A DNA stretch of 61,590 nt from Phycisphaerales bacterium (GCA_030749435.1 JASMKH010000014.1:1-61590); one strand, 5' to 3'; positions 24,411-33,356 are shown, counted from the first letter of the stretch. The notes: generated from the sequence alone by a model not told the origin. A program made the numbers and translations.

Positions 24411-25772
24411 TCAGGTCTGTTCCGGTTTGATCGAGAGCCGACGCGCGATCAGCATCGCCATCTCTAGCGCCTGCTCGTAGTTCAACCTCGGATCAACCAG
24501 CGAGCGATAACCATCCTTCAGATCCTCGTCAGTCAGACCGCGAGCGCCTCCGGTGCACTCGGTGACGTTCTCTCCGGTCAGTTCAAAGTGCACGCCGCCC
24601 AACGTGGATCCACAAGCCTTGTGAATCTCGATGGCCTGCTCCAGTTCCCGCAGAATGTCGTCGAACCGCCTGGTCTTGATGCCTGCTTCCGTCTTCCGAG
24701 TGTTGCCATGCATCGGGTCGCATACAAAGAGCACTGTTCGTCCGGTCGCCTTGACCCCATCGATCAGGGCAGGCAGGAACTCGGCGACTTCATCGGCGCC
24801 GTACCGGTGAATGAGCGTCAATCGCCCCGGCTCGTCATCGGGATGCAAGGTGTCCATGAGTCTGTTCAGGAACGGCTGCATGGCTGCCGGTTCCAGGGAG
24901 GGACCCATCTTGATGGCGATCGGGTTGCGGATGCCGCGGAAGAACTCCACGTGGGCCTCGTCCAGGCTTGCGGTGCGCATGCCGATCCACGGGAAGTGGG
25001 TGGAGAGGTTGTACCACCCCCGGCGGCGGGGGACCTCCCGCGTGAGCGCTGCCTCATAGGGGAGCAGCAGGCCCTCGTGGCTTGTATAGAAGTCGACCCG
25101 CGAGATGTCGGCGACCGAGATGCCGCTGAGTGTCTCCATGAACCGAAGCGACTCTCCGATCGATTCGACGATGGCGTGGAACTCGGCAGCCCTGGGTGAG
25201 TGCTGGACGAAGTCGAGTTCCCAGTACTCGGGGTGATGCAGATCTGCGAAACCACCGTCAATGAGACTTCGGATGAAATTGAGGGTCAGCGCGGACCGCT
25301 CGTATCCCCGCAGCATTCGCCATGGATCTGGCGTCCTGCCTCTGGCCTCGAAGTCGGGACGGTTGACGATGTCGCCGTAGTAGCTGGTCAACTCGACGCC
25401 ATCTCGCGTCTCGGTCGATTCGCTGCGGGGCTTGGCGTACTGGCCCGCGAACCGACCGACTCGGATGACCCTGCGATGGGTCCCGTGGACCAGCACCAGT
25501 GACATCTGCAACAGGATCTTGAGCTTGTTGATGATGACGCTGGATGTGCATTCGGCGAAGGATTCGGCGCAGTCGCCGCCCTGCAGCAGAAAGCGGCTCC
25601 CGGTGGCTGCTTCGCCCAATTGCTGTTTGAGGGCTTCAATCTCCCAACTGGTGACCAGCGGAGGGAAGGAGGCCAACTCGCCGGCGGCCTCGGCAAGTGC
25701 TGCGGCGTCCGGGTATTCGGGCTGATGGCGAACCGGTCTGGATTGCCAGGAAGCACTTGTCCACTCGCTCAT
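24411..25772 (-). CDS. Class II 3-deoxy-7-phosphoheptulonate (DAHP) synthase
   Basis: First enzyme of the shikimate pathway: phosphoenolpyruvate plus erythrose 4-phosphate gives DAHP. The 453-residue sequence is the plant-like class II type, with QGGDCAESF, GRFAGQYAKPRS, a METL...SHEGLLLPYE stretch, IAIKMGPS, HRYG and CDPMHGNT. The Cys in QGGDCAE and the His/Glu/Asp residues that bind the metal are visible. ATG 25772 fits the family start; in-frame sequence further upstream belongs to the tRNA. It is followed 116 bp later by the ketosynthase pair on the same strand. Regulation is not evident. Confidence 0.95.
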   Translation of the reverse strand: MSEWTSASWQSRPVRHQPEYPDAAALAEAAGELASFPPLVTSWEIEALKQQLGEAATGSRFLLQGGDCAESFAECTSSVIINKLKILLQMSLVLVHGTHRRVIRVGRFAGQYAKPRSESTETRDGVELTSYYGDIVNRPDFEARGRTPDPWRMLRGYERSALTLNFIRSLIDGGFADLHHPEYWELDFVQHSPRAAEFHAIVESIGESLRFMETLSGISVADISRVDFYTSHEGLLLPYEAALTREVPRRRGWYNLSTHFPWIGMRTASLDEAHVEFFRGIRNPIAIKMGPSLEPAAMQPFLNRLMDTLHPDDEPGRLTLIHRYGADEVAEFLPALIDGVKATGRTVLFVCDPMHGNTRKTEAGIKTRRFDDILRELEQAIEIHKACGSTLGGVHFELTGENVTECTGGARGLTDEDLKDGYRSLVDPRLNYEQALEMAMLIARRLSIKPEQT

Positions 25773-25825
25773 GCGGTCACTCCATCGGGCCGGACTGGTG
25801 GGGGTCGGTGGTGAACCGGCTACCA

Positions 25826-25907
25826 TGCGGACGGGAGGACTCGAACCTCCACGGGTTGCCCCACTGGTACCTAAAACCAGCGCGTCTGCCAATTCCGCCA
25901 CGCCCGC
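25826..25907 (-). tRNA. tRNA-Leu (anticodon TAG)
   Basis: On the minus strand the sequence folds as a full cloverleaf: acceptor gcgggcg/cgtccgc, a D-arm with gcggaattggcagacgc, anticodon stem ctggt/accag with loop tttaggt (anticodon tag), a long variable arm (tggggcaacccg) and T-arm ggagg-ttcgagt-cctcc, with discriminator A. The long variable arm and discriminator A agree with leucine. The CCA end is not encoded. Confidence 0.95.
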
Positions 25908-26062
25908 GTTGGACCGGATTATGAACTGACTGGGAGGGGCCAGCCACTCAAACCGGGAGCCTTCCTTGAAAGAGCATGGAAGTCTCTCGGAAAACCTGAC
26001 GAAAGACCCTTCGGGGCCCTCGTTCCCGGACGCACACTCTCACTCCATCGGAAACACCAGCC

Positions 26063-26779
26063 ATGTCCACCACCCTGCCCACACGTATCGGTTTCACGTT
26101 GCTGCTCTCCCGGATCGTCCTGGGCGCGGCGCTCTTCTTCTCCGGCTGGCACGCGTGCTTTCAGGAAGTCGAGTTCACGCCCGATGAGATTCGGACGCTT
26201 GAAGGCGTTGGGGTTGTCGCCGTACCGGTGGTGCTTGTCGAATCTGCTGATCCGCCGGCCGCGGCGCCCGACGCCGCCACGCCCAAGCCCATCGGGCCAC
26301 TGGCCGCTCCCGGGACCGCGGCGGCCGACGCAGGGTCCGCATCATCTGACGATCCGAGTGCCGAGGGCAACGTCCGTCGGGCGGCGGCCGAGCGAATGGC
26401 GCTCTGTCTTCGAACGCACGGGTTCGGCGAATGGTCCGAGCCCACCGCCTGGGCGGCGGCCGTCGTTCAACTGCTTGGAGGCGCCGCGCTTCTGCTTGGT
26501 CTGTTGACCAGGCTCTGGGCATTCCTGATCGCTGTGATTCTCGGGGCGAGCTTCTGGTTGGGAAGCGTCGAGTCGGCGGGGATGTTCGACCGCGATCCAT
26601 TTGAATGGGCTGCGGCGGGCGATGCCTTCTACCAGATGTTCTTCGTGCTGGCGATGTTTGTGTTGTCGCTCTGGGTGTTGCTGTCGGGTCCGGGCTTCCT
26701 CTCGCTCGACCGGCTGTTCTGGCCCAGAGCGGGGGCAACGCCTTCTGCGCCGCGATCGCAGGCCACCGAGGGCGAGTAG
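26063..26779 (+). CDS. DoxX-like membrane protein with an Ala/Pro-rich insertion
   Basis: A 238-residue predicted inner-membrane protein. TM1 (LLLSRIVLGAALFFSGW, about 13-30) and the later helices (about 130-150, 152-170, 190-210) match the DoxX-type four-helix bundle, with the GGAALLLGLLTRLWAF segment typical of that family. Between TM1 and TM2 is an unusual ~90-residue insertion, Ala/Pro/Asp-rich in its middle, likely outside the membrane. The function of DoxX-like proteins is poorly defined. It lies about 100 bp upstream of the VWA-ExbBD operon on the same strand and may be co-transcribed with it. Confidence 0.7.
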   Translation: MSTTLPTRIGFTLLLSRIVLGAALFFSGWHACFQEVEFTPDEIRTLEGVGVVAVPVVLVESADPPAAAPDAATPKPIGPLAAPGTAAADAGSASSDDPSAEGNVRRAAAERMALCLRTHGFGEWSEPTAWAAAVVQLLGGAALLLGLLTRLWAFLIAVILGASFWLGSVESAGMFDRDPFEWAAAGDAFYQMFFVLAMFVLSLWVLLSGPGFLSLDRLFWPRAGATPSAPRSQATEGE

Positions 26780-26878
26780 CCCTGAGTCCCCTGCGCACCT
26801 CTGCTGCACGAGTTTTGGCATTGCCGCCCGTGCCCTTCTGTCGGTTGCGTATCCTCCGCGGCTGGAGGCACGGCGCAG

Positions 26879-27772
26879 GTGAACCGCACGATGAGCCAAC
26901 GGGGCAGAATCCGGCTCGGCCACTTGACCTCGAGGGTCGGGCCGTGGTCGCTCTCGCTGGTGCTGCACCTGGCGCTCATCGGGCTTGGATTCGGCTTGAC
27001 CTGGTCGATCATCCGGCATGAGGCGCACCTGCCCTCGCCGGTCGTGGCGTCCAATGTCGTGATGGTGACACCCCCGATGCCCCTGCAGGGCGAGTCCGAA
27101 GTATCCCGGCAGGCCCCGCAACTCGATGTCCCTGCCATGGACGCGATCGATCCCTCGCCTCCGGTGGTTGCAGGGCCAGCACCCGCGCCGCTGAACCTGC
27201 AGCCCCCAGCCACCTTCGCCGGGGCATCAATGCGGGCCGCATCGGACGTGGTGTTTGTGATTGACTCGAGCGGGAGCATGATGGCCTGGGTGTTCTCGAT
27301 CATCGATGAGGTTGAGCGATCGTTGCAGGCCATGACCGGCGATCAGCGGTTCGCCGTGATCTGCTTCGCCGGCGAGGCTGTGTGGCAGGTGCCACGGCGG
27401 GGTCTGAGGCCCGTGACACCGACATCGATCAATGAAGCCGTCACAGCGCTTCGAGGCGGGATCAACAGGCTTTCGGGATTCGGCTCCGACCCGGTGGCGG
27501 CGATTGAGGCGGCGATCGAACTTCGTCCTGAACTCATCATGCTGCTGAGCGAGGGAATTGACGGGCGGGGTCGATTCTCGGTGGACCGGGCGGCGGCCCT
27601 CAAATCGCTGGATTCACTGAACCCGACCGGCATCGGCGAGGCGAGGCCCGTTGCCATCAGTTGTATTCAACTTCTTGTCGGCACGCCGTCACCGGCAACC
27701 CTCATGCGGGACATCGCTGCTGCTCATGGCGGTACATTCAACACCATTGCATCCGAGGATCTGGACCCATGA
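26879..27772 (+). CDS. TonB-like N-terminus fused to a von Willebrand A domain
   Basis: 297 residues. A cytoplasmic basic start is followed by one membrane helix (about 23-42) containing Ser26-x3-His30 (SLVLH), the spacing of the S16/H20 pair in the TonB helix that contacts ExbB/ExbD. A Pro/Ala-rich periplasmic stretch (about 50-112) follows, as in TonB. Instead of the TonB C-terminal domain there is a VWA domain with a MIDAS signature DSSGSM at 129-134 and FGSDP near 201-205. The next gene overlaps by 4 bp and encodes ExbB/TolQ. I infer that the VWA domain is the effector arm of the motor. GTG 26879 has GGAGG ten bases upstream; ATG 26891 is an alternative. Confidence 0.8.
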   Translation: MNRTMSQRGRIRLGHLTSRVGPWSLSLVLHLALIGLGFGLTWSIIRHEAHLPSPVVASNVVMVTPPMPLQGESEVSRQAPQLDVPAMDAIDPSPPVVAGPAPAPLNLQPPATFAGASMRAASDVVFVIDSSGSMMAWVFSIIDEVERSLQAMTGDQRFAVICFAGEAVWQVPRRGLRPVTPTSINEAVTALRGGINRLSGFGSDPVAAIEAAIELRPELIMLLSEGIDGRGRFSVDRAAALKSLDSLNPTGIGEARPVAISCIQLLVGTPSPATLMRDIAAAHGGTFNTIASEDLDP

Positions 27773-28530
27773 AGTGGCGGCCCCTGTGCTGGATTCCATT
27801 CCTGCTGATCACGACCGGAACGACCGCCGCGGCGCCCGCTGCGCGAAGCTTTGCGGCGGCCTTCTTCATTTCGAGGGACGGTGACGGCAGTGTCGAGGTG
27901 CTCGGGACCGCGGTGACGTGGTTGCTGTTGTGCCTCTCCGCTGGCGCGGTTGGATTGGCCATCGCGCTGGCATCGGACAATCGCCGGTCGACGATTCTTC
28001 CCGATGACCTCGTGGATGCCGTGCGAAGTGACATCGCTGCCAAGCGGTACCGCGAGGCCATGGAGCGAGCGGAGGCCAGCGGGAGTTTCCTCGGTCGGAT
28101 TCTTTCGGATGCCATGCAGCAGGCCCCGCACGGGTGGAATGCCGTCATTCGCGCGCTGGAGCAGGCATCGGAGGAGCGGACTGTCGCCAGGCTTCGGCGT
28201 ATCGAAGTCCTGAACATCATCGGGCAGGTCAGCCCGATGATTGGTCTGTTCGGAACGGTCTACGGCATGATTCTGGCCTTCTCCGCAATCGTCGCCTCGG
28301 GCGGCGCCGCCGATCCGGTCATGCTCGCCGGCGGCATCGGAACGGCGCTCACCACGACCTTCTGGGGTCTCGTGGTCGCCATTCCGTCGCTCGCTGCCTG
28401 CGCGATGTTGCGGGGGCGGATCGATGCCGTGACCGCCGAGGCCACCTTGGCGGCGGAAGACTTGCTCGGAGGGTTCCGCCCGCGTCGCCGGGCCAGCAGC
28501 GGCGGGGCCGAGCCCCGGACCGAGACGTGA
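27769..28530 (+). CDS. MotA/TolQ/ExbB proton channel family protein
   Basis: A 253-residue inner-membrane protein. It has an N-terminal signal-like or extra helix (about 5-22), TM1 at about 46-68, a cytoplasmic helical region (about 80-145) and the conserved C-terminal pair of helices with LFGTVYGMILAFSAI and GIGTALTTTFWGLVVAIPSL, including the family's pore threonines. It would form the pentameric proton channel around the two ExbD proteins encoded next. Both gene junctions overlap by 4 bp (ATGA with the VWA gene, GTGA with the first ExbD gene), so stoichiometric synthesis is likely. Confidence 0.9.
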   Translation: MKWRPLCWIPFLLITTGTTAAAPAARSFAAAFFISRDGDGSVEVLGTAVTWLLLCLSAGAVGLAIALASDNRRSTILPDDLVDAVRSDIAAKRYREAMERAEASGSFLGRILSDAMQQAPHGWNAVIRALEQASEERTVARLRRIEVLNIIGQVSPMIGLFGTVYGMILAFSAIVASGGAADPVMLAGGIGTALTTTFWGLVVAIPSLAACAMLRGRIDAVTAEATLAAEDLLGGFRPRRRASSGGAEPRTET

Positions 28531-28988
28531 GCCGGCGCCGTATTCACGGCCCGGTTCAGGCCAACATGACGCCGCTCATCGACGTGGTGTTTCTGTTGAT
28601 TGTGTTCTTCGTGCTGGTCTCGCGGATCGTTGACGAGGATCGGCCACGGCTCGATCTCCCGTCGCCCGTTCCGCCTGCGACGCTCATTTCACCGCAGGGC
28701 CCGAAACTGATTGTGAGCGTCGTATCCGACGGAAGCGGGGCGTGGCAGTACCACCTGGCCGGGGCTGATATGACGGCGAATCGAGATGGCGCCGAGATGC
28801 TGGAACGCTCCGTCGCCGCCCAGTTGAGGCGAGCGCCAGAGACCGCGATTCAGGTCCGAGCCGGTCAGACCACGCCGTGGGAGATCGTCTCGCCTGTGCT
28901 TCAGGCCGCGCGGGCGGCCGGTCGCGCCGCCGCGCTTCCCCATCCGGTGCGGGTGCAGTTGGCCACGACACGGCGGCAGGGAACATGA
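28527..28988 (+). CDS. ExbD/TolR-family protein (first copy)
   Basis: A 153-residue protein with a short cytoplasmic N-terminus, one membrane helix (NMTPLIDVVFLLIVFFVLVS) containing the proton-carrying Asp of the family (Asp20), and a periplasmic domain of about 115 residues. The GTG start at 28527 overlaps the ExbB gene stop. An in-frame ATG at 28566 lies inside the membrane helix and is less likely. It works with the ExbB-like protein to convert proton flow into motion of the partner protein. Confidence 0.88.
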   Translation: MSRRRIHGPVQANMTPLIDVVFLLIVFFVLVSRIVDEDRPRLDLPSPVPPATLISPQGPKLIVSVVSDGSGAWQYHLAGADMTANRDGAEMLERSVAAQLRRAPETAIQVRAGQTTPWEIVSPVLQAARAAGRAAALPHPVRVQLATTRRQGT

Positions 28989-29461
28989 GACTTCATGCCC
29001 GTGAGGCCAGACGCGCCGGCGGTGGACTGGTGCTCAACATGGCGCCGCTCATCGACGTCGTGTTTCTCCTGCTCATGTACTTCATGGTGGCGACCGACTT
29101 CAGCCCGGCCGAAGAGGTGTTCAGGCTTGACCTCCCCGCTTCCGTCGTGGGAAGCCAGCCGGACCCCCCGGATCCCCTGGACCTGCTGGAGGAGCCGCTG
29201 CGTGTACGCCTCACAGCTGCGGGATCGAGCGGACAGGCGGTCCGCGTTCAGGTTGAGGGCCCGTGGGATGTGACGCCGTCGATCAAGGGTCTGGGCGACT
29301 TTCTTGCCGGCTCGGTGATTCCACAAGGCACGCTGCTGGTTGCGGAGCACCCGATCATCATCGACCCGACGCCCAGCGTGTCGTGGGAGCATGTCGTGGC
29401 TGCATTCAATGCCGCCGTCGCCGCGGGCTGTACCAACGTCACGCTGGAGACGGCCTCATGA
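28985..29461 (+). CDS. ExbD/TolR-family protein (second copy)
   Basis: A 158-residue paralogue of the preceding protein. One helix (NMAPLIDVVFLLLMYFMVAT) keeps the family Asp (Asp24), followed by a periplasmic domain that diverges strongly from the first copy. ATGA overlaps at both ends tie it to the neighbouring genes. Two different ExbD proteins per motor would give an asymmetric dimer in the channel. Confidence 0.88.
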   Translation: MRLHAREARRAGGGLVLNMAPLIDVVFLLLMYFMVATDFSPAEEVFRLDLPASVVGSQPDPPDPLDLLEEPLRVRLTAAGSSGQAVRVQVEGPWDVTPSIKGLGDFLAGSVIPQGTLLVAEHPIIIDPTPSVSWEHVVAAFNAAVAAGCTNVTLETAS

Positions 29462-31503
29462 TTGCCTCATGGTGCCTCGGGGTCGTGCTCATGGCGGCGG
29501 CGCCAACCGGCGGGCAGCAGCGTCTCATGGCATCGATGGAGCAGTTGGACAATCTGGTCTCGGCGCAGTGGCAGGAGGGCATGCACATCGATCTGACGCT
29601 GCTTGGCCTTGACGAGGCAGCCCGCCGAGAAGCAGCCGTGGCCACGCTTGATGAAGCGATCCTGTTGACCGAACGGCTGCGCGGTGACCTGAGTGACGAA
29701 GCTGCGCGCGGGGGTCAGACCAGCCTGTACGTGCCCCGATGGCGATTGCACCGCGGCATCGTGTGCGCCGCGATCGCATTGATGAATCCGGAACGGGAGG
29801 ACCTCGCGGCGGAGGCCAGCCAGTTGCTGCAGGAGGTGCCACGGCGGCTGGACTCGGGCCGCGGGCGGCGGCTGCTGGCCATGCTCCGTGGCCGCGTGGG
29901 TGATGGTGCGGAGGCGCGGCATTGGGCCGAATCGGCTCCGGACGATTCGCGCGTGCCGATCTACGAGCAGTGGGTCGCCGCGGCGATGCGGCTGCATTTC
30001 TGCCAGGCCGCCCAGCGCGGCGGACTCGGCAGGCAACTGCTCGAAACGGCCGACGCGGCGTGGCAGGTGATTCTGATCGGCGAGGCGGCCATGGCCTCCG
30101 AGGCGGCGGCACGCCGGGCGGTTTCCTGGGCACCGGCGATTCGATCGGCGCTTGGTCGCTGCGGCATCAATCCATCGGACCATCTGGAACTCGTTGCGGC
30201 GATGGTTGCTCGGCTTCCGGCCCTTGGCTCGCCCACCGGCGAGCCCGGTGATGCCGCCGTTGGGCTCGGAGCCGCCCGCGCCGCTCTTGCGGCTGGCCGT
30301 CTGACCGATGCCGAGTCGTGGATTGGTGATCCGGCCACCGCGCCTGCGTCGGATCGTTCCGCCCTCTTTGCCGAACTGGCCCGCTGCGCGGAGGCCCGGG
30401 GTGAGGCCCTCGCCGCGATGCGGGCCTGGAAGGAGGCCGCGTCTGCGGCGGCCACGGGCGGTGCCGATGCGTTGGACCAGGCTGCCAGACATGCGGCGCA
30501 GCTCATCAACGCGGTCGAAGTGGAAGATGAAGCGATGGCGGTGCTGAAGGAAGCGGCCGTGCGGGGGTCGTCCAGAGGCATTTGGATGATGGCGATTGCG
30601 AGGATTGAAGCGGCCCGCGGAGACACCGGCCCTGCGATCGCGAGGCTGATGGACATGCCGCCGAAGGGCCCGGATCATCTGAGGGCGTTGGCCCAGGCGG
30701 CGGATCTCATTCGAAGCCGCAGGGCCGATACCGGCCAGTGGGATCACGCCGACAGTGCGTTGCTGGCCCGGCTGTTGGCCGCAGCCGCGGCTGCGGCGGC
30801 GCAGCAGGGCGATCCGCTTCGCGCGGCGAACGCCGAACCGGTTGTCGGGCGGATCGCCGCTGTCGATGTCGAACGCCTGATCGATCTCGGGCATCTCGAC
30901 GAGGCTGCGGCTCGGCTGGACGACCCAGGGGCGGGGGGGTGGATGAGGGCCGCGGACCGCAGGCTCCTTCGTGCCCGCCTCGCCGTGGCCGGTCGTGACG
31001 AGGCGACACTGGCGGCGCTGGTGGGGGGTGGGCGCGCCGCTGGCGATGCCCGCTTCTGCGAGGACCTGCTGCGGTGGGCAGCCTCTTCGTTCGGCTCGGA
31101 GCAGGCGCTGCATCTCGTGGTCTCGGTGATCGAGCAGCCCCTCGTCGCCAGCGGCGGGGACCATCCGATGGAGGTGGCAGAGGCGTTGCGGGCGGCCGGT
31201 CGCTGCGACTGGGCATTGCCCTTCTACGAGGCTGCGCTGATCCGAGCGCCCGATCGGCTCGCGGCCGTGCTTGGTCGGAGCGAGTGCCTGCGTTTCTCCG
31301 AGGACCGAGCGGAGCTGGCCGCTGCGGCCGAGGGCTACCGCCGGGTGGCCGCGCTTCCCCGGGCCGATGACCCAGTTCGGTGGCGGCTGGCCAACACCCG
31401 CCTGCTGGGCGTGCTCCAACGGGCGGGCGTCGAACCGACCCGGCTGGAGGCACGCCTGGCGAGACTTCGCCTCATCGATCCGGAGGTTGCGCTGGGGCCT
31501 TGA
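29458..31503 (+). CDS. Large exported helical-repeat (TPR-like) protein of the VWA-ExbBD operon
   Basis: A 681-residue protein, almost wholly alpha-helical and Ala/Arg-rich. A short N-terminal hydrophobic stretch (about 3-16) may be a signal peptide. The rest is a series of helical hairpins similar to TPR/Sel1-type repeats (for example ALAAGRLTDAESWIGDP and AAAEGYRRVAALPRADDP). No catalytic motif is seen. It is the last gene of the overlapping operon and is the likely periplasmic partner or scaffold of the VWA-bearing TonB-like protein. It converges with the UVR-motif gene. Confidence 0.75.
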   Translation: MIASWCLGVVLMAAAPTGGQQRLMASMEQLDNLVSAQWQEGMHIDLTLLGLDEAARREAAVATLDEAILLTERLRGDLSDEAARGGQTSLYVPRWRLHRGIVCAAIALMNPEREDLAAEASQLLQEVPRRLDSGRGRRLLAMLRGRVGDGAEARHWAESAPDDSRVPIYEQWVAAAMRLHFCQAAQRGGLGRQLLETADAAWQVILIGEAAMASEAAARRAVSWAPAIRSALGRCGINPSDHLELVAAMVARLPALGSPTGEPGDAAVGLGAARAALAAGRLTDAESWIGDPATAPASDRSALFAELARCAEARGEALAAMRAWKEAASAAATGGADALDQAARHAAQLINAVEVEDEAMAVLKEAAVRGSSRGIWMMAIARIEAARGDTGPAIARLMDMPPKGPDHLRALAQAADLIRSRRADTGQWDHADSALLARLLAAAAAAAAQQGDPLRAANAEPVVGRIAAVDVERLIDLGHLDEAAARLDDPGAGGWMRAADRRLLRARLAVAGRDEATLAALVGGGRAAGDARFCEDLLRWAASSFGSEQALHLVVSVIEQPLVASGGDHPMEVAEALRAAGRCDWALPFYEAALIRAPDRLAAVLGRSECLRFSEDRAELAAAAEGYRRVAALPRADDPVRWRLANTRLLGVLQRAGVEPTRLEARLARLRLIDPEVALGP

Positions 31504-31512
31504 GCGGTATGC

Positions 31513-32181
31513 CTACATCATCCGAAGCTCGTCCCGGAGGATGGCTGCGAGTTCGTAGTTCTCAGCGGCGAGGGCCTTGCGCAGTCGATCTTCCAACTCA
31601 GCACGCTGCGATCCCGGCAGCCGCGGCACGAGCAGGTCCTTCATGCCATTGAGCAAGTGCACTTCGTTGGCGTTCTCAAACGCCTCGGGCGAAAGGAGCG
31701 ACTTCAGTTCGGCGAGTCCGCCTTCCAGAGCCAGACGAGCCAGATCCGTTCGTTTCCCGGCGAGGGCCGCCTGCGAAGCGGCGCGGGCTCGGAGCGTGAT
31801 GCTCCGAACCAGTGCGTGCTGCGTTGCGGGATCGTCCCCGGCCGCCTCGGCGAGCCACCTGGCGCACTGCAGCATGTGGTCCGCGTCCTGAGCGGCTCTG
31901 GCGTGTTCACCGAGCACCAGCAGGACCTGGGCTCGGGAATCAAACTGAGTGAGTTCAGCCCGGATGGATCGGGCGTGATCCGGGTCCTGGTGTGACGAGC
32001 CGGCGGCAGCCAGGGCCGAGGCCTGCCCGTCCGGCCGACCATCAAGTTCCATCTGCAGGATGCCCAGATCGACTCGGATCTGCAGGAGCGGTCGGCCATC
32101 ATCCCCGGTCACGGCCCTGGTCATGAAGTCCCCGGGCTGAAAGGGCCATTCCCGGAGCAGGTCAGTCAAATCGTGGGACAT
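31513..32181 (-). CDS. UVR-motif protein, unknown function
   Basis: A 222-residue soluble protein. The C-terminal ~35 residues form a UVR (UvrB/UvrC-interacting type) helical hairpin: LEDRLRKALAAENYELAAIL then RDEL. The region upstream is helical (ARAASQAALAGKRTDLARLA) without a recognised domain. Stand-alone UVR-motif proteins include McsA-like and Clp-associated adaptors, but the zinc-binding cysteines of McsA are absent here. CAGGA lies six bases before ATG 32181. It is divergent from the sigma factor gene at 32513. Confidence 0.7.
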   Translation of the reverse strand: MSHDLTDLLREWPFQPGDFMTRAVTGDDGRPLLQIRVDLGILQMELDGRPDGQASALAAAGSSHQDPDHARSIRAELTQFDSRAQVLLVLGEHARAAQDADHMLQCARWLAEAAGDDPATQHALVRSITLRARAASQAALAGKRTDLARLALEGGLAELKSLLSPEAFENANEVHLLNGMKDLLVPRLPGSQRAELEDRLRKALAAENYELAAILRDELRMM

Positions 32182-32512
32182 GGGCAATCCTGAGGGGTTG
32201 AGCAGGTGGGGAGGGTTGGGTTTTTCCGTCGGTGCGGAACAGGTGGCGTGCGATTTGGAACCAAGTGCTTGACCGGTGCTTATTGGAGTCAAGCGAGCCC
32301 TTTGGTGGTTCGATTGTAGGGACAGAACGGGATTCTCAGGAATTCCGGGAACGATCACACGCTTCTATCGGACGTCGATAGGTGGTGATCAAGAAATGAT
32401 CTCCGGCTTGGGCCCCAGCGTTGCCTAGAGCCAATCCGAGTGCCACAGGGCATCACCACACCGCACCCGTGTGGGGGCGGGCGGCACTCAGACAGTATGA
32501 AACAGGTGTGAC
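32182..32512. other. 331-bp divergent intergenic region with two inverted repeats
   Basis: No gene is seen. It should contain the divergent promoters of the UVR-motif gene and the sigma factor gene. One inverted repeat, gcttgac (32267-32273) / gtcaagc (32288-32294), has a 14-base spacer. A second, ctatcg (32365-32370) / cgatag (32376-32381), is nested in outer arms atcac/gtgat (32354-32358 and 32385-32389). Either could be an operator or an RNA hairpin; I could not assign -35/-10 boxes with confidence. Confidence 0.4.
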
Positions 32513-33349
32513 ATGGCTGGCCATTCCTCGGACCGAAACCTTGAGACCTACCTGAGGGACATCAATCAGGTTCCCCTCCTGACTGCTGCAGAGGAGAAGG
32601 AACTCGGGTGGCGGATCATCAATGACAACGATCTGGAGGCGAAGGATCACATGATCCGAGCCAACCTGCGGCTCGTCGTGGCCATCAGCAAGAACTACAC
32701 CCGCCGCGGCCTGCCGATCGGCGATCTCATCGAAGAAGGCAACATCGGCCTCATTCGGGCGGTCGAGGGCTTTGACCCGGCTCAGGGGGCGAGGTTCTCG
32801 ACCTACGCCTCGTGGTGGATCAAGCAGTCGATCAAACGAACGCTCATCAACGCCAGGCATCCGATCCACATCCCCGCATACATGGTCGAACTCATTGGTC
32901 GCTGGCGACGCAACAGCCGCGAGTTCGAGGAGACCCACCATCGGCAGCCGAGCGTCGAGGAGATGGCGGAGCGAATGGAGTTGCCCCGCCGCAAGGCGGA
33001 GATCGTGCTGCAGGCCATGGTGGCCCACCGATCGGCTTCCCACGCCCCGACGATGGAGGATGGCGAAGCGCTGGACTTCGCAAGCGTCGTTCCGGATATG
33101 CGCCATGAGCACCCCGAGCAGTCGATCGGCAAACTCGAAGACATCCGGGCCGTACTCTCGATCATTGAAACGCTGGAGGAGCGAGGCGCCCGCGTCGTAC
33201 GGCTCCGGTACGGACTTGAGGGCCAGGCGCCGCTGACACTCAAGCAGATCGGTCGCGTGATCGGTCTCACCCGCGAGCGTGTGCGACAGATCGAGATGGA
33301 CACGCTGCGACGTATTCAGCACAAGCTCAAACAGCGGCGCGTCGCCTGA
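32513..33349 (+). CDS. Sigma-70 family factor, group 2 (SigA/RpoD-like without region 1.1)
   Basis: A 278-residue sigma factor. Region 1.2 ([20 protein letters not shown]), region 2 ([40 protein letters not shown]), region 3 and region 4 ([19 protein letters not shown]) are all present and close to housekeeping sigma factors, but the acidic region 1.1 and non-conserved insert are missing. The size suits an alternative or second housekeeping-like sigma factor (RpoS/HrdB-like group). A primary sigma factor is expected elsewhere in the genome. Confidence 0.9.
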   Translation: MAGHSSDRNLETYLRDINQVPLLTAAEEKELGWRIINDNDLEAKDHMIRANLRLVVAISKNYTRRGLPIGDLIEEGNIGLIRAVEGFDPAQGARFSTYASWWIKQSIKRTLINARHPIHIPAYMVELIGRWRRNSREFEETHHRQPSVEEMAERMELPRRKAEIVLQAMVAHRSASHAPTMEDGEALDFASVVPDMRHEHPEQSIGKLEDIRAVLSIIETLEERGARVVRLRYGLEGQAPLTLKQIGRVIGLTRERVRQIEMDTLRRIQHKLKQRRVA

Positions 33350-33356
33350 GGCGCGA

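Noticed and set aside
29467-31419. 650-codon open frame on the minus strand
   Set aside because: It is antisense to the helical-repeat gene, which has overlapping operon junctions and an exported-protein start. The minus frame is Arg/Pro/Gly-rich low-complexity sequence without motifs, as expected from GC-rich shadow frames.
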